Shown here: positions 8,186-19,652 of the stretch, in pieces
Numbering within the stretch: the first letter of the stretch is position 1
Layout of the letters: each line of letters opens with the position of its first letter
NCBI RefSeq assembly: GCF_000321045.1
Contig: NZ_HE578945.1
Coordinates: 1,862,016-1,926,015, forward strand
Direction: 5' to 3'
From: Phytobacter massiliensis JC163
GTDB taxonomy: Bacteria > Pseudomonadota > Gammaproteobacteria > Enterobacterales > Enterobacteriaceae
Length of the DNA: 64,000 bases
The notes under the pieces: model-generated
Database searches by the model: none
The model's input: only the letters and a program-made list of their open reading frames with translations
What the model was told of the DNA's origin: nothing
Made by a program: the position numbers and the translations under genes

Positions 8186-9769
8186 ATGAGCACAATTGTT
8201 AAAGAGACGCTTGCCTCTCGTCATCAGGCATTAAGTCCGTGGCCCGCCTTCTATTTTTTACAATCACTTTTAATTAACTACGCTCTCGGTTACCCCTTTA
8301 GTCTTCTTTATGCGGTGGTCTTCGCCAGCCTGATGTGGGTGCTGTGGCGGCATGCGCCACGGGTACAAAAAGCGCTGATTGCCCTCTGTTCGCTGGTGGC
8401 CGCCTGCTATTTCCCTTTTGGGCAGGCCTACGGCGCGCCAAACTTTAATACCCTGCTCGCACTCCACTCCACCAATATGGAAGAGTCGACGGAAATTCTG
8501 ACCATTTTCCCGTGGTATCACTATGTCGTTGGCCTGTTTATCTTCGCGCTGGGGGTGGTTGCCGTGCGCCGTCGCGCCTCAGGCCCGACGGCGTGGAAAA
8601 AATGGGATACGCTGGGGGTGCTGTTTTTTATCGCCGCCTATTTTATCGGGCCGGTGCAGAATGCCATCCACGGCTTTACTTTTAAGCTGATTGATACGGG
8701 CATCCCGGTGCTGCGCTTTGTGCGTGACGTGGCGGTGAATAACCAGGAGGTGATGGAAGAGCAGGCGAATATGGCTCAGCTCGCCAGCATGAAAGACAGC
8801 TGGACGGTTACCGCGGTGAAGCCGAAGTACCACACCTACGTGGTAGTGATCGGCGAAAGCGTCCGGCGCGACGCGGTGGGCGCGTTTGGCGGCCACTGGA
8901 ACAACACCCCTTTCGCCAGCCAGGCTAACGGCACCTTCTTCCTCGACTATATCGCCGCCAGCGGTTCGACGCAGAAATCGCTGGGTTTAACGCTCAACCG
9001 AGTGGTTGACGGCAAGCCGCAATACCAGAATAACGTGGTGACGCTGGCGAACCGGGCCGGTTTTCAAACGTGGTGGTTTTCTAATCAGGGGCAGATTGGC
9101 GAATACGATACGGCGATCGCCAGCATCGCCAAACGCGCCGACGAGGTGCAGTTTCTGAAAAGCGGCGATTTTGAAGCGGATAAAAACACCCGTGACGACG
9201 ACCTGCTCAAATTGACCAGCCAGGTGCTGGCAAAGCCGCGGTCGCAGACGCAGCTTATCGTACTGCATCTGATGGGCTCGCATCCGTCAACCTGCGAGCG
9301 CTCCGGCGGTAAATACAGCGAGTTTGTGCAGTCAAAAGAGACCTCTTGCTACCTCTATTCCATTACCAGCACCGACGAACTGCTGGGCAAACTCTATTCG
9401 CAGCTGGTCAATGCCAAAGAGAGTTTCTCTATGGTCTATTTTTCCGACCACGGTCTGACATTCAGAGAGCGGGGAACAGAGTCGCAGTATCTGGCGCACG
9501 ATGACCTGTTTAAGCAGAATTTCCAGGTGCCATTTATGGTGCTGTCGAGCGATGATACCAGGCATCGCCTGATCAAGGCCCGCCGTTCGGCGAATGATTT
9601 TCTGAGCTTTTTTTCGCAGTGGACGGGGATTTCCGCCGCGCAGATTAAAAATTCTTACCCGTTCATGTCCGAGAAAAAGGCCGGGCCAGTCTACGTTACC
9701 AACTTTAAGTTACAGAAAGTTGACTACACTAAGCTGGCGACGGATATTTTTGACACCCGCAGCCGCTAA
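8186..9769 (+). CDS. opgE: Phosphoethanolamine transferase OpgE (YbiP), for periplasmic glucans
   Basis: Inner-membrane enzyme of the EptA/sulfatase superfamily, 527 aa, same length as E. coli YbiP. In E. coli it adds phosphoethanolamine to osmoregulated periplasmic glucans. An N-terminal membrane region of about four or five segments (to about residue 165) precedes a periplasmic hydrolase domain. The metal-binding start is VVVIGESVRRDAVG (about 225), the nucleophile segment is AASGSTQKSLGLT, and the C-terminal metal site is YFSDHGLTF. It lacks the SCGTAT motif of lipid A EptA enzymes. It is convergent with ompX over a shared terminator. Confidence 0.9.
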   Translation: MSTIVKETLASRHQALSPWPAFYFLQSLLINYALGYPFSLLYAVVFASLMWVLWRHAPRVQKALIALCSLVAACYFPFGQAYGAPNFNTLLALHSTNMEESTEILTIFPWYHYVVGLFIFALGVVAVRRRASGPTAWKKWDTLGVLFFIAAYFIGPVQNAIHGFTFKLIDTGIPVLRFVRDVAVNNQEVMEEQANMAQLASMKDSWTVTAVKPKYHTYVVVIGESVRRDAVGAFGGHWNNTPFASQANGTFFLDYIAASGSTQKSLGLTLNRVVDGKPQYQNNVVTLANRAGFQTWWFSNQGQIGEYDTAIASIAKRADEVQFLKSGDFEADKNTRDDDLLKLTSQVLAKPRSQTQLIVLHLMGSHPSTCERSGGKYSEFVQSKETSCYLYSITSTDELLGKLYSQLVNAKESFSMVYFSDHGLTFRERGTESQYLAHDDLFKQNFQVPFMVLSSDDTRHRLIKARRSANDFLSFFSQWTGISAAQIKNSYPFMSEKKAGPVYVTNFKLQKVDYTKLATDIFDTRSR

Positions 9770-9787
9770 CTCGCTGGGTTGAAGGCA

Positions 9788-9817
9788 AAAAAAATCCGCC
9801 ACATGGGCGGATTTTTT
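9788..9817. terminator. Bidirectional terminator between opgE and ompX
   Basis: Stem AAAATCCGCC / GGGCGGATTTT with A and T runs on both flanks, so it can end transcripts from both convergent genes. Confidence 0.9.
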
Positions 9818-9830
9818 ATTGCCAGCCGAA

Positions 9831-10343
9831 TTAGAAGCGGTAGCCGACGCCTGCGATCCAGGTGCCAACGTCAACGCTACGGATACGGGACTGCTCATAG
9901 GAGAAGTCCAGCGCAACGTTTTCCATCGGGTTGAACTGCAGACCTGCGCCGTAGGAGAAACCGTAGTCGCTGGTGTCAGAGGTTTTAGCAGTATCAACAG
10001 TTTCCTGGAATTTACCGTAGCCGACACCCACTACGCCGTAGATGCTGGCCCAGTCGTTCAGACGCAGAGCCGGGCCTGCGGTCAGACCGTAGTACTGGCC
10101 TTTGTTGTAAGCGCCGTTTTCAAAGCGGTCTTTTTCAGTGTAAGTAAAGGAACCGATAACGCCCAGCGGGTTGTTATCCTGCTCGTAGCGGTATTTCAGG
10201 TTGAAACCGTTAGCTTTGTTTACCACGCCCTGAGCATCGCTCTGCGCGTAACCGCCGGAAACGGTAGAGGTTGCTGCAACTGCGGAACCTGCGGATACGG
10301 CCAGAACAGCGGCCAGTGCTGAAAGACATGCAATTTTTTTCAT
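9831..10343 (-). CDS. ompX: Outer membrane protein X
   Basis: Eight-stranded outer-membrane beta-barrel of the Ail/Lom family, 170 aa. The signal peptide (residues 1-23) ends SAVA before ATSTVSGGYAQSD. The C-terminus GTWIAGVGYRF ends in the aromatic residue required for BAM-mediated assembly. The extracellular loop region around ENGAYNKGQYYG is shorter than and different from E. coli, as expected of exposed loops. ATG was chosen: GAGG lies 5 bases upstream; an upstream in-frame GTG overlaps that site. In E. coli, ompX is controlled by small RNAs such as CyaR; no target site was examined here. Confidence 0.97.
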   Translation of the reverse strand: MKKIACLSALAAVLAVSAGSAVAATSTVSGGYAQSDAQGVVNKANGFNLKYRYEQDNNPLGVIGSFTYTEKDRFENGAYNKGQYYGLTAGPALRLNDWASIYGVVGVGYGKFQETVDTAKTSDTSDYGFSYGAGLQFNPMENVALDFSYEQSRIRSVDVGTWIAGVGYRF

Positions 10344-10696
10344 AACCACCTCAAATGTGCTTCAAGTAAATCCTAAGTTTTAAATATATCAAAAGTTGTC
10401 AGGAAACTCTTTGAGATTAGCGTTGTCTAAAGGCGGTTTTCATGTAACAGAACATTTCTTTACAAGGATAACCCTTTCAAAAAACAGCGCTTTTCCCGGA
10501 TATCGCACCATTATGCGGGCAACGCCCCGCTATGTTCATCCAGAATATTCCTAATCAGACAGGTTAATTAACCAGCAGATGCCTCTTACTTTACATCAAA
10601 CTGGCGAATGATTTTCAACAAAGGCTAAACCAGACGGGGCTAATTCAAGTAGACTGCCTGTTTTACATTAGTTGACCCAGATTGACGGGAGAAAGG
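10344..10696. other. ompX-rhtA intergenic region
   Basis: This 353-base divergent gap holds the promoters of ompX (leftward, AT-rich stretch around 10375-10400) and rhtA (rightward). A small hairpin GCGGG/CCCGC (10515-10530) and the AT-rich blocks are the only structure I can point to. I see no convincing ORF with a ribosome-binding site. Confidence 0.5.
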
Positions 10697-11584
10697 ATGC
10701 CTGTATTGTCTCGCAAGACGCCGGTATGGCTGCCGATTGTGGTGTTACTTATTGCGATGTGTTCTATTCAGGGCGGCGCGTCGCTGGCGAAATCGCTCTT
10801 TCCACTGATAGGCGCGCCGGGGGTGACCGCGCTGCGCCTCGCGCTGGGAACGCTGATGCTGGTGGTGGTTTTCAAACCGTGGCGCTTACGCTTTACCCGC
10901 GAACAGCGTTTACCCTTGTTGACCTATGGGATTTCGCTGGGCGCGATGAACTATATGTTCTACCTCGCCATTCAGACGGTGCCGCTTGGTATTGCGGTGG
11001 CGCTGGAATTTGTCGGGCCGCTGTCGGTGGCGCTGTTTGGCTCCCGACGCGCCGTAGATTTTTTATGGGTTATCCTGGCGGTACTGGGGCTGTGGTATTT
11101 ATTACCTCTGGGTGACAGCGTTTCCCATGTAGATTTAACCGGTGCGGCGCTGGCGCTGGGTGCCGGTGCATGCTGGGCCATTTATATTATTTCCGGCCAT
11201 AAAGCAGGGGAAGAACATGGCCCCGCTACGGTTGCCCTCGGCTCCTTAATAGCCTCGGTCATTTTTGTTCCGGTTGGGGTAATGCAGGCAGGAGATCTAT
11301 TATGGCACTGGTCGGTATTACCGTTGGGCCTGGCAGTGGCGCTGCTTTCCACGGCCCTTCCCTATTCATTAGAGATGATTGCCTTAACCCGTCTGCCCAC
11401 CCGTACCTTTGGTACGCTTATGAGCATGGAACCCGCCCTGGCCGCGCTCTCAGGCATGTTTTTCCTGGGGGAAACTTTAAATTTTCAACAGGTTGCAGCG
11501 CTAATGTGCATTGTCATCGCCTCAATAGGCTCTACCTTAACCCTGCGCCGGGACAGTAAAATAGCTAAAGTTGATATTGAATAA
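10697..11584 (+). CDS. rhtA: Threonine/homoserine exporter RhtA
   Basis: Inner-membrane exporter of threonine and homoserine in the DMT superfamily, 295 aa. Ten hydrophobic segments are arranged as two EamA repeats (about 10-140 and 150-285). SIQGGASLAKSLFP, GAPGVTALRLALGTL and GALAL-type glycine-rich helices match E. coli RhtA, as does ALPYSLEMIALTRLPTRTFG in the second half. The start at MPVLSRKTPVWLP gives the family length; GGGAGAAAGG lies just upstream, and in-frame codons further up would add five residues. A stem-loop follows the stop. Confidence 0.95.
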   Translation: MPVLSRKTPVWLPIVVLLIAMCSIQGGASLAKSLFPLIGAPGVTALRLALGTLMLVVVFKPWRLRFTREQRLPLLTYGISLGAMNYMFYLAIQTVPLGIAVALEFVGPLSVALFGSRRAVDFLWVILAVLGLWYLLPLGDSVSHVDLTGAALALGAGACWAIYIISGHKAGEEHGPATVALGSLIASVIFVPVGVMQAGDLLWHWSVLPLGLAVALLSTALPYSLEMIALTRLPTRTFGTLMSMEPALAALSGMFFLGETLNFQQVAALMCIVIASIGSTLTLRRDSKIAKVDIE

Positions 11585-11591
11585 GCGAACC

Positions 11592-11621
11592 ATTCAGCAT
11601 GATCCTGCGGTCATGCTGAAT
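11592..11621 (+). terminator. Stem-loop after rhtA
   Basis: Perfect 11-bp arms ATTCAGCATGA / TCATGCTGAAT with an 8-base loop. No immediate T run, so it may be a 3' end processing or stability stem rather than a strict intrinsic terminator. Confidence 0.5.
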
Positions 11622-11819
11622 ATTCATGCATACTTTCTCTTTTACCACTTAATATAATCTGCGTTATCTGAATATATATTTCCGTGGAATTATCACCAAT
11701 AATTATTAATCTTTCTCTTATTGACGGCTTTTTCTAAAATATATTACAAAAAGTGTCATTATATGTGCCCTCGTTGCTATTAGAGCAATAGGAATATTCA
11801 AATCGGCAATCTCAAATCT

Positions 11820-11878
11820 GCTGCTATACTTAGTTTCAGCAATTACCTGGGACACAAACATCAAGAGGATATGAGATT
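11820..11878 (+). promoter_or_regulatory. dps promoter and leader
   Basis: CTATACTTA (TATACT at 11825-11830 with a C at -13) is a sigma-S/sigma-70 type -10 and resembles the E. coli dps promoter, which is activated by OxyR in growth and by sigma S plus IHF in stationary phase. AAGAGGAT supplies the ribosome site before ATG at 11879. OxyR and IHF sites were not resolved by eye. Confidence 0.65.
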
Positions 11879-12382
11879 ATGAGTACCGCTAAACTGGTAA
11901 AAAACAAAACGACTGATCTGCTTTATACCCGTAACGATGTAGCAGACAACGATAAGAAAGCGACCATTGAGTTGCTGAATCGCCAGGTGGTTCAGTTTAT
12001 TGACCTGTCGCTGATCACCAAACAGGCTCACTGGAACATGCGCGGCGCTAACTTTATCGCCGTTCATGAGATGCTTGACGGATTCCGCACCGCGCTGGTT
12101 AACCACCTTGATACCATGGCAGAACGTGCCGTGCAGTTAGGTGGCGTCGCGCTGGGCACCACGCAGGTTATCAATAACAAAACCCCGCTGAAAAGCTACC
12201 CGCTGGATATTCACAGCGTTCAGGATCACCTGAAAGAGCTGGCCGACCGTTATGCTGTTGTTGCAAACGACGTTCGTAAGGCTATCAGCGAAGCGAAAGA
12301 CGAAGATACCGCAGATATCTTCACCGCGGCTTCACGCGATCTGGATCAGTTCCTGTGGTTTATCGAGTCTAACATCGAATAA
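11879..12382 (+). CDS. dps: DNA-protecting ferritin-like protein Dps
   Basis: Starvation-induced dodecameric mini-ferritin that coats DNA and oxidises Fe(II) with hydrogen peroxide; 167 aa, the E. coli length. The Lys-rich N-terminal tail [10 protein letters not shown] is the DNA-binding arm. Ferroxidase ligands are visible: His in KQAHWNM, His and Asp in AVHEMLDGF, and Asp/Glu in NHLDTMAER. The C-terminal helix [12 protein letters not shown] is intact. Single gene with its own promoter and a strong downstream hairpin. Confidence 0.97.
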   Translation: MSTAKLVKNKTTDLLYTRNDVADNDKKATIELLNRQVVQFIDLSLITKQAHWNMRGANFIAVHEMLDGFRTALVNHLDTMAERAVQLGGVALGTTQVINNKTPLKSYPLDIHSVQDHLKELADRYAVVANDVRKAISEAKDEDTADIFTAASRDLDQFLWFIESNIE

Positions 12383-12403
12383 ACCATAAGCGTTTAGCAT
12401 GAC

Positions 12404-12446
12404 CTCTCCGGCCTTCTGGCCGGAGAGTCTGCACTTAAAGAGTGCA
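12404..12446 (+). terminator. Tandem hairpins after dps
   Basis: CTCTCCGGCC / GGCCGGAGAG with a TTCT loop, then a second small stem GCACT / AGTGC. There is no long T run, so termination efficiency is uncertain. Confidence 0.55.
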
Positions 12447-12575
12447 ACCCTTTCCCCCTGCTTCCCCTCAACACCCCCTTTTCTGTTATCACCACCTCAC
12501 AAAATTGTTAAGAAATGATTGTTAAATGGCGCTTTTGTGCGCTAAATAAAGCAAACTTATCCCTGCCTGCGTCTT

Positions 12576-13480
<905 letters not shown>

Positions 13481-13636
13481 ATCAGCCTGATTCATCAGGT
13501 ATCACGCCCGGTGGCGCTGTTCTTACCGAGCCAGGTTTTCCCGGCAGGCTAAGTGCGGCGCCATCTGGTTTAAAAACGCAGTTATTACGGGTGTTTTTTC
13601 ACCTGGATTTTTCACCACGGTTTACAGGAATTCATC

Positions 13637-14296
13637 ATGCAGTTTGACTGGAGCGCCATCTGGCCCGCCATACCGCTTCTGATTGAAGGCGCCAAAATGA
13701 CGCTATGGATCTCGGTCCTTGGTCTGATTGGCGGCCTGATAATCGGCCTTGCTGCCGGTTTCGCCCGTAGTTTCGGCGGCTGGATAGCCAACCACATCGC
13801 GCTGGTATTTATTGAAGTTATCCGCGGTACGCCAATTGTCGTACAGGTTATGTTTATCTATTTCGCCCTGCCGATGGCCTTTAACGATCTGCGTATCGAT
13901 CCGTTTAGCGCCGCCGTCGTGACGATCATGATCAACTCCGGCGCTTACATTGCCGAGATCACCCGCGGCGCGGTGCTCTCTATTCACAAAGGCTTTCGTG
14001 AAGCGGGCCTGGCGCTGGGCCTGTCAAAGCGCGAAACCATTCGCCACGTTATTCTGCCGCTGGCGCTGCGTCGTATGCTGCCACCGCTGGGTAACCAGTG
14101 GATTATCAGTATTAAAGATACCTCCCTGTTTATCGTTATCGGCGTCGCCGAGCTGACCCGTCAGGGCCAGGAGATTATCGCAGGCAACTTCCGCGCGCTG
14201 GAGATCTGGAGCGCCGTCGCCGTTATCTACCTGATCATTACGCTTGTTCTGAGCTTTATTCTGCGCCGTCTTGAAAGAAGGATGAAAATCCTGTGA
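13637..14296 (+). CDS. glnP: Glutamine ABC transporter permease
   Basis: Homodimeric membrane permease of the glutamine importer, 219 aa. Five membrane segments and the EAA loop [20 protein letters not shown] (about 133-152), which docks on GlnQ, can be seen. [14 protein letters not shown] is typical of the polar amino acid permease (HisMQ) family. Preceded by CAGGA. Its stop overlaps the glnQ start (GTGA), so translation is coupled. Confidence 0.97.
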   Translation: MQFDWSAIWPAIPLLIEGAKMTLWISVLGLIGGLIIGLAAGFARSFGGWIANHIALVFIEVIRGTPIVVQVMFIYFALPMAFNDLRIDPFSAAVVTIMINSGAYIAEITRGAVLSIHKGFREAGLALGLSKRETIRHVILPLALRRMLPPLGNQWIISIKDTSLFIVIGVAELTRQGQEIIAGNFRALEIWSAVAVIYLIITLVLSFILRRLERRMKIL

Positions 14297-15015
14297 TTGA
14301 ATTTAAAAACGTATCCAAGCACTTTGGTCAAACCCAGGTGCTGCATAACATCGATCTGCATATTACCCAGGGCGAAGTGGTGGTCATTATCGGCCCTTCC
14401 GGCTCCGGTAAATCCACCCTGCTGCGCTGCATCAACAAGCTCGAAGAGATCACCGCAGGAGAGTTGATTGTCGACGGCCTGAAAGTCAACGACCCGAAGG
14501 TGGACGAGCGGCTGATCCGCCAGGAAGCGGGGATGGTGTTCCAGCAGTTTTACCTCTTCCCCCACCTTACCGCGCTGGAAAACGTCATGTTCGGCCCGCT
14601 GCGCGTGCGTGGGGCGAATAAAGCCGAGGCGGAGAAACTGGCGAAAGCGCTGCTGGCGAAAGTCGGCCTGGCCGAGCGCGCTCATCACTATCCGTCCGAA
14701 CTTTCCGGCGGCCAGCAGCAGCGCGTGGCGATTGCGCGGGCGCTGGCGGTGAAACCGAAAATGATGCTGTTCGATGAGCCCACCTCGGCACTCGACCCTG
14801 AGCTGCGCCATGAAGTGCTTAAGGTGATGCAGGATCTCGCCGAAGAGGGAATGACAATGGTCATCGTGACGCACGAAATTGGCTTCGCTGAAAAAGTGGC
14901 GTCGCGCCTGATCTTTATCGATAAGGGCCGCATTGCCGAAGACGGTAATCCACAGGCATTGATCGAAAATCCGCCAAGCCCGCGCCTGCAGGAATTTTTA
15001 CAGCACGTCTCCTGA
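14293..15015 (+). CDS. glnQ: Glutamine ABC transporter ATP-binding protein
   Basis: ATPase subunit of the glutamine importer, 240 aa. Walker [10 protein letters not shown] (about 35-43), Q-loop in [10 protein letters not shown], signature LSGGQQQR, Walker [13 protein letters not shown] and the H-loop His in [10 protein letters not shown] are all intact. It starts with GTG overlapping the glnP stop. A strong intrinsic terminator closes the operon 10 bases after the stop. Confidence 0.97.
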   Translation: MIEFKNVSKHFGQTQVLHNIDLHITQGEVVVIIGPSGSGKSTLLRCINKLEEITAGELIVDGLKVNDPKVDERLIRQEAGMVFQQFYLFPHLTALENVMFGPLRVRGANKAEAEKLAKALLAKVGLAERAHHYPSELSGGQQQRVAIARALAVKPKMMLFDEPTSALDPELRHEVLKVMQDLAEEGMTMVIVTHEIGFAEKVASRLIFIDKGRIAEDGNPQALIENPPSPRLQEFLQHVS

Positions 15016-15023
15016 CGGCTCAA

Positions 15024-15053
15024 AGCCAGGCGCTATAGCGCCTGGCTTTTGCC
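15024..15053 (+). terminator. Rho-independent terminator of glnHPQ
   Basis: GCCAGGCGC / GCGCCTGGC with a 4-base TATA loop and a TTTT tail. Confidence 0.9.
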
Positions 15054-15132
15054 AGATTTCTCTCAAATCCTGCCCGCCCTTCCCCGCCATCTATACTTAT
15101 CACTTTGCTGTTCATTCTCAATGGAGGAGTCT

Positions 15133-17340
15133 ATGCCGTGGATCCTGCTGCTGGTCAGCCTGTTCTGCGCCCCGTTACAGGCTGCGTCGATACCGGGCAT
15201 CACCTCAGACGCAACCCCCACGCAGACTTCGCCAGAACCCGACGCCGCACAGAAAAAGGCCGCCTATGCGGCGCTTGCAGACGTGCTGGAAAACGACCAG
15301 TCGCGCAAAGAGCTGATCGACGAATTACGTAAAGCCGCCGCCACGCCGCCGCAGGAGCCGGTGCCGGGGCTGACCCCGCCGCCGGTTGAGGAGCAGAAGA
15401 CGGTACTGGAAAATATCACCGAGGTAAGCAGCCGTTATGGCGAGGAGCTGGCCTCACGTTTTGCCCAGCTTTATCGCAACATCACCGGCTCACCCCACAA
15501 AGCGTTTAATCCCCAGACCTTCACCAATGCCGCCACCCATTTCCTGATGCTGGCGGGCCTGGTGTTCGCCTTCTGGCTGCTGGTGCGTTTTAGCGTGTCG
15601 CCGCTGTATCGCAAAATGGGCCACTGGGGGCGTAAAAAGAATCGTGAACGCAGTAACTGGCTCCAGCTTCCGGCCATGATTGTGGGGGCTTTTATCATCG
15701 ACATGCTTTTGCTGGCGCTCACCCTCTTTGTTGGCCAGCTACTGAGCGCCAACCTCAACGCCGGTAACCGCACCATCGCTTTTCAACAGAGCCTGTTCCT
15801 TAACGCCTTCGCCCTGATAGAGTTTTTTAAGGCGATTCTGCGGCTGATTTTTTGCCCGCGCTTTCCAGAACTTCGCCCGTTTCGCATTCAGGACGAGACC
15901 GCCCGTTACTGGCATTTGCGCCTCAGCGCGCTGAGCAGCCTGATTGGCTATGGCCTGCTGGTAGCGGTGCCGATTATCTCCAACCAGGTTAACGTGCAGG
16001 TGGGGGCGCTGGCTAACGTCGCCATCATGCTGTTTATCACCGTCTGGGCGCTGTATCTGATTTTCCATAATAAAAAGGCGATTCAGGAACACTTAAACCA
16101 TCTCGCTGACCGCTCGCTGGCCTTCTTTAGCCTCTTTATCCGCGCCTTTGCCTTCATCTGGCACTGGATAGCCAGCGCCTACTTTATTGTGCTCTTCTTC
16201 TTCTCTCTGTTCGATCCGGGCAATAGCCTGAAATTTATGATGGGAGCCTCCCTGAGCAGCCTGGGGATTTTAAGCGTCGCGGCCTTTCTCTCCGGCGTGC
16301 TGTCGCGCTGGCTGAATAAGACCATCACGCTCTCGCCGCAGGTTCAGCGTAACTACCCTGAACTGCAAAAACGGCTCAACGGCTGGCTCTCTGCCTCCCT
16401 GAAGGCGGCGCGCTTTTTGATTGTCTGCGCCACGGTACTGCTGCTGCTTAACGCCTGGGGACTGTTCGATTTCTGGTTCTGGCTAACCTATGGCGCCGGG
16501 GAGAAGATGGTCGATATTATTATTCGTATCGCGCTTATCCTCTTCTTTTCCGCCGTGGGCTGGACGCTGCTGGCGAGCATTATTGAGAACCGACTCGCGT
16601 CGGACATACACGGTCGCCCATTGCCCAGCGCCCGTACCCGGACGCTGCTGACGCTGTTTCGTAACGCCCTTGCGGTAGTAATAAGCACCATAACGGTGAT
16701 GATTGTGCTGTCGGAAATTGGCGTCAACATCGCCCCGCTGCTGGCGGGGGCCGGGGCGCTGGGTCTGGCTATCTCGTTTGGTTCGCAAACGCTGGTGAAG
16801 GACATCATCACCGGGATTTTCATTCAGTTCGAAAATGGGATGAACACCGGCGATCTGGTGACCATCGGGCCGCTTACCGGCACCGTAGAACGGATGTCGA
16901 TCCGGTCGGTCGGGGTTCGCCAGGATACCGGGGCATACCACATTATTCCCTGGTCTTCGATTACCACCTTCGCCAACTTTGTTCGCGGTATAGGCTCGGT
17001 GGTGGCCAACTACGACGTTGACCGCCACGAAAGCGCGGACAAAGCCGGTCAGGCGTTGAAAGATGCGGTAGCCGAGCTGATGGAGATGGAGGATATTCGC
17101 GGCTTAATCATTGGCGAGCCCTCTTTTATGGGCATCGTTGGGCTGACCAATACCGCGTTTACCCTGCGCGTTACGTTTACCACCCTGCCGCTTAAGCAGT
17201 GGACGGTGCGTTTCGCCCTCGACAGCATGGTGAAGAAACACTTCGATCTGGCGGACGTCCGTGCGCCCGTCCAGACGTATCAGATGTTGCCGGCGACGCA
17301 GCCTGCTATGCCGCAGCCGCCCGCGGAGCCTACCCTTTAA
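15133..17340 (+). CDS. ybiO: Mechanosensitive channel YbiO
   Basis: Large MscS-family mechanosensitive channel, 735 aa (E. coli about 741). It has a signal peptide ending LQAA, a periplasmic helical domain (to about 165), about ten membrane segments, then the MscS core. The pore-lining TM3 is [19 protein letters not shown] followed by the beta-domain entry [14 protein letters not shown]. It gates to release solutes on hypo-osmotic shock. The start at MPWILLL was chosen on the GGAGGAG site and the signal peptide. A shorter N-terminus than some annotations is possible. The last 11 bases overlap the convergent rlmF end. Confidence 0.95.
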   Translation: MPWILLLVSLFCAPLQAASIPGITSDATPTQTSPEPDAAQKKAAYAALADVLENDQSRKELIDELRKAAATPPQEPVPGLTPPPVEEQKTVLENITEVSSRYGEELASRFAQLYRNITGSPHKAFNPQTFTNAATHFLMLAGLVFAFWLLVRFSVSPLYRKMGHWGRKKNRERSNWLQLPAMIVGAFIIDMLLLALTLFVGQLLSANLNAGNRTIAFQQSLFLNAFALIEFFKAILRLIFCPRFPELRPFRIQDETARYWHLRLSALSSLIGYGLLVAVPIISNQVNVQVGALANVAIMLFITVWALYLIFHNKKAIQEHLNHLADRSLAFFSLFIRAFAFIWHWIASAYFIVLFFFSLFDPGNSLKFMMGASLSSLGILSVAAFLSGVLSRWLNKTITLSPQVQRNYPELQKRLNGWLSASLKAARFLIVCATVLLLLNAWGLFDFWFWLTYGAGEKMVDIIIRIALILFFSAVGWTLLASIIENRLASDIHGRPLPSARTRTLLTLFRNALAVVISTITVMIVLSEIGVNIAPLLAGAGALGLAISFGSQTLVKDIITGIFIQFENGMNTGDLVTIGPLTGTVERMSIRSVGVRQDTGAYHIIPWSSITTFANFVRGIGSVVANYDVDRHESADKAGQALKDAVAELMEMEDIRGLIIGEPSFMGIVGLTNTAFTLRVTFTTLPLKQWTVRFALDSMVKKHFDLADVRAPVQTYQMLPATQPAMPQPPAEPTL

Positions 17341-18265
17341 ATCGATTCTGCGCCCAGCGCTTACGCTGGGCCTCATCCATAAAGGTCCAGGCAATAAAGC
17401 GGCTCTGTTTCTGCCCCTGGGCCATCTCTTTTTTCACCACCTTGACCGCGCCGGCCTGGGTTAACGCCCGGTAGAGAGGCGGCAGATTATCGCCGCGTGA
17501 TACCAGCGAACTGAACCACAGCACCTGGCGGGCAAACTGTTTGCTTTCGTCAATCATCTTACTGATAAACGCCACTTCGCCCCCTTCGCACCACAGCTCC
17601 TGCTGCTGTCCGCCAAAGTTAAGCGCACCTGTAGCCGCAAGGCCGAGATTACGGCGTTTGCGTTCGCTGCCTGCCTGCGCCGAACGCGCGCTGTCGTGAA
17701 ACGGCGGATTACATAGGGTGGCGTCGTAGAGCTCATTTTTATGGATGATGCCGCTTAAAATGGCCGCAGGATCTTTTTGCCGACGCAGCCTAATCGATCG
17801 GCTTAGCCCCGCGTTGCCGTTAACGATCGCCTGCGCGCTGGCAAACGCGACGGGGTCCACTTCGCTGCCGGTAAAGCGCCAGCCGTACTCGTATGAGCCA
17901 ATCAGCGGATAGATACAGTTCGCCCCGGTGCCGATATCCAGCACGCTCGCCTGGGAAGGCACGTTACCGTCATGGCTTTCAGCAAGGAGATCGGCAAGGT
18001 GATGAATGTAATCGGCCCGGCCAGGCACCGGCGGGCAGAGAAAACCCGCGGGAATATCCCACTGCGCCACGCCGTAAAAATGCGCCAGCAGCGCTTTATT
18101 AAGCGCCTTTACCGCGTCAGGGTTGGCAAAGTCCACCGTAGCTTCACCGGCGGGGCTGGTGACGATGAACGTGCGCAGCGCGGGGTGAGTGGCGCATAAC
18201 GCGTCAAGATCGTAGCGGCTGTGGTGGCGGTTTCGCGGGTGCAAACCCGGCTTCTGGGCATTCAT
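17330..18265 (-). CDS. rlmF: 23S rRNA m6A1618 methyltransferase RlmF
   Basis: SAM-dependent N6-adenine methyltransferase acting on A1618 of 23S rRNA, 311 aa (E. coli 308). SAM motif I is [13 protein letters not shown] (about 108-120) and the catalytic motif is CNPPFH (about 187). The N-terminus [18 protein letters not shown] is highly conserved in the family. It is convergent with and overlaps ybiO by 11 bases and is divergent from the flavin-reductase-like gene. Confidence 0.95.
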   Translation of the reverse strand: MNAQKPGLHPRNRHHSRYDLDALCATHPALRTFIVTSPAGEATVDFANPDAVKALNKALLAHFYGVAQWDIPAGFLCPPVPGRADYIHHLADLLAESHDGNVPSQASVLDIGTGANCIYPLIGSYEYGWRFTGSEVDPVAFASAQAIVNGNAGLSRSIRLRRQKDPAAILSGIIHKNELYDATLCNPPFHDSARSAQAGSERKRRNLGLAATGALNFGGQQQELWCEGGEVAFISKMIDESKQFARQVLWFSSLVSRGDNLPPLYRALTQAGAVKVVKKEMAQGQKQSRFIAWTFMDEAQRKRWAQNRFKG

Positions 18266-18359
18266 GGCATTCTCCTGTTAGCAGCGGCGTAAGATACCCG
18301 TTGACGAGTGCCGGGTAAATAAGTGAGGCTAAAGAAACTCTTCCCCGCAGGTATTCACT

Positions 18360-18974
18360 ATGTATTTTTATCAACCTTCTCAGGGGCATGGTTTGCCTCA
18401 CGATCCGCTCAACGCCATTATCGGGCCGCGCCCCATCGGCTGGATAGCCTCGCTGGACGGCAGCGGCCAGCGTAACCTTGCGCCATACAGTTTTTTTAAC
18501 TGCTTTAACTACCGCCCGCCGATTATTGGTTTCGCCAGCAGCGGCTGGAAAGACAGCGTGCGCAATATTAATGAAACCGGGGAGTTTGTCTGGAACCTGA
18601 CTACCCGCGATCTGGCGGAACGAATGAATGAGACATCCGCCTCCATTCCCCACGGGGAAGATGAATTTACCCGCGCCGGGCTGACCCCGGCCCCCAGCCG
18701 TATTGTCAGCGCGCCGCGCGTGGCGGAAAGCCCGGTAAACTTTGAATGCCGTCTCTCCCAGTGTATTCAACTGACCACTGCGGCAGGGTCGCCGGTAGAG
18801 ACCTGGCTGGTGCTAGGGGAAGTGGTGGCGGTGCATATTGACGAGTCCCTGCTGGAAGAGGGCATCTACCAGACCGCCAGAGCCCAGCCGGTGCTGCGTG
18901 GCGGCGGCCCTTCCGCCTACTTTACCATCACCGAGGCGCAGCGTTTTGATATGCGCCGTCCCGACGACCGTTAA
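18360..18974 (+). CDS. Flavin reductase-like domain protein
   Basis: 204-aa protein of the flavin reductase (FMN-binding split-barrel) family. Conserved features: IIGPRPIGWIASLD (FMN-phosphate region), LAPYSFFNCFNYRPPIIGF, and a central ETWLVLGEVVAVHID strand. Such proteins bind FMN and often reduce it with NAD(P)H; the actual substrate is unknown. It stands alone, upstream of ybiI, where E. coli K-12 has other genes (ybiX, fiu), so it is an accessory gene relative to K-12. No clear Shine-Dalgarno beyond weak purines precedes the ATG. Confidence 0.82.
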   Translation: MYFYQPSQGHGLPHDPLNAIIGPRPIGWIASLDGSGQRNLAPYSFFNCFNYRPPIIGFASSGWKDSVRNINETGEFVWNLTTRDLAERMNETSASIPHGEDEFTRAGLTPAPSRIVSAPRVAESPVNFECRLSQCIQLTTAAGSPVETWLVLGEVVAVHIDESLLEEGIYQTARAQPVLRGGGPSAYFTITEAQRFDMRRPDDR

Positions 18975-19100
18975 GCCTCTCACCGGCAGCGCTGCCTGCC
19001 GGTTTCCCCCCTGCCAGCGTTCTCACGCCCCCGCTCCGCTTGAAAAATAGCAATATTGCACAAATATTATCCTCATACGCCAGTTAATGAGGAGTCGATA

Positions 19101-19367
19101 ATGGCATCAGGTTGGGCAAATGATGGCGCGGTTCAGGATCAAATTGACAGCACGGTAGATGATGCGGTGGCGCGGGCCAGGCGCGACTTGCCAAAGGGCG
19201 AGAGCCTGAAAGAATGTGCTGAGTGCGGCGAGCCAATCCCCGAAGCCCGCCGGAAAGCGATCCCGGGCGTGCGTTTCTGCATTCAGTGCCAGCAGAATAA
19301 AGATTCACCTAATAGCAGTTATGCAGGATATAATCGCAAAGGCTCGAAAGACAGCCAGTTACGTTAG
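19101..19367 (+). CDS. ybiI: DksA/TraR-type zinc finger protein YbiI
   Basis: 88-aa protein with a four-cysteine zinc finger, CAECGEP...CIQCQ, in the DksA/TraR family but without the long coiled coil of DksA. It begins MASGWANDGAV and ends RKGSKDSQLR as in E. coli YbiI. TGAGGAG lies 9 bases upstream of the chosen ATG. Role unknown; possible RNA polymerase secondary-channel binder by family analogy only. Confidence 0.93.
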   Translation: MASGWANDGAVQDQIDSTVDDAVARARRDLPKGESLKECAECGEPIPEARRKAIPGVRFCIQCQQNKDSPNSSYAGYNRKGSKDSQLR

Positions 19368-19652
19368 CTGTCATCAGGCGTTTAGAGCAGCGCAAGCGGT
19401 TGCTTCCTTGCGCATAAAAAACAGCTAAAAAAGTAGCAATCTGTGCCGCTTACGGCGTAACCGCAGGCAACACACGGCAAAATCATAATTAACATGAATA
19501 ATTCATATAAAATTCATAGCGTTGGTGATTGTTCAATTTTTTAGAACAAGGCCGTCAATTCTCTTAGATTTTCTTGCTGGTAAAAAAACGTGATACTTAT
19601 CACATCGACGAAACAACGTCACATTAACAGAATAACCTGCGAGAAAATTACC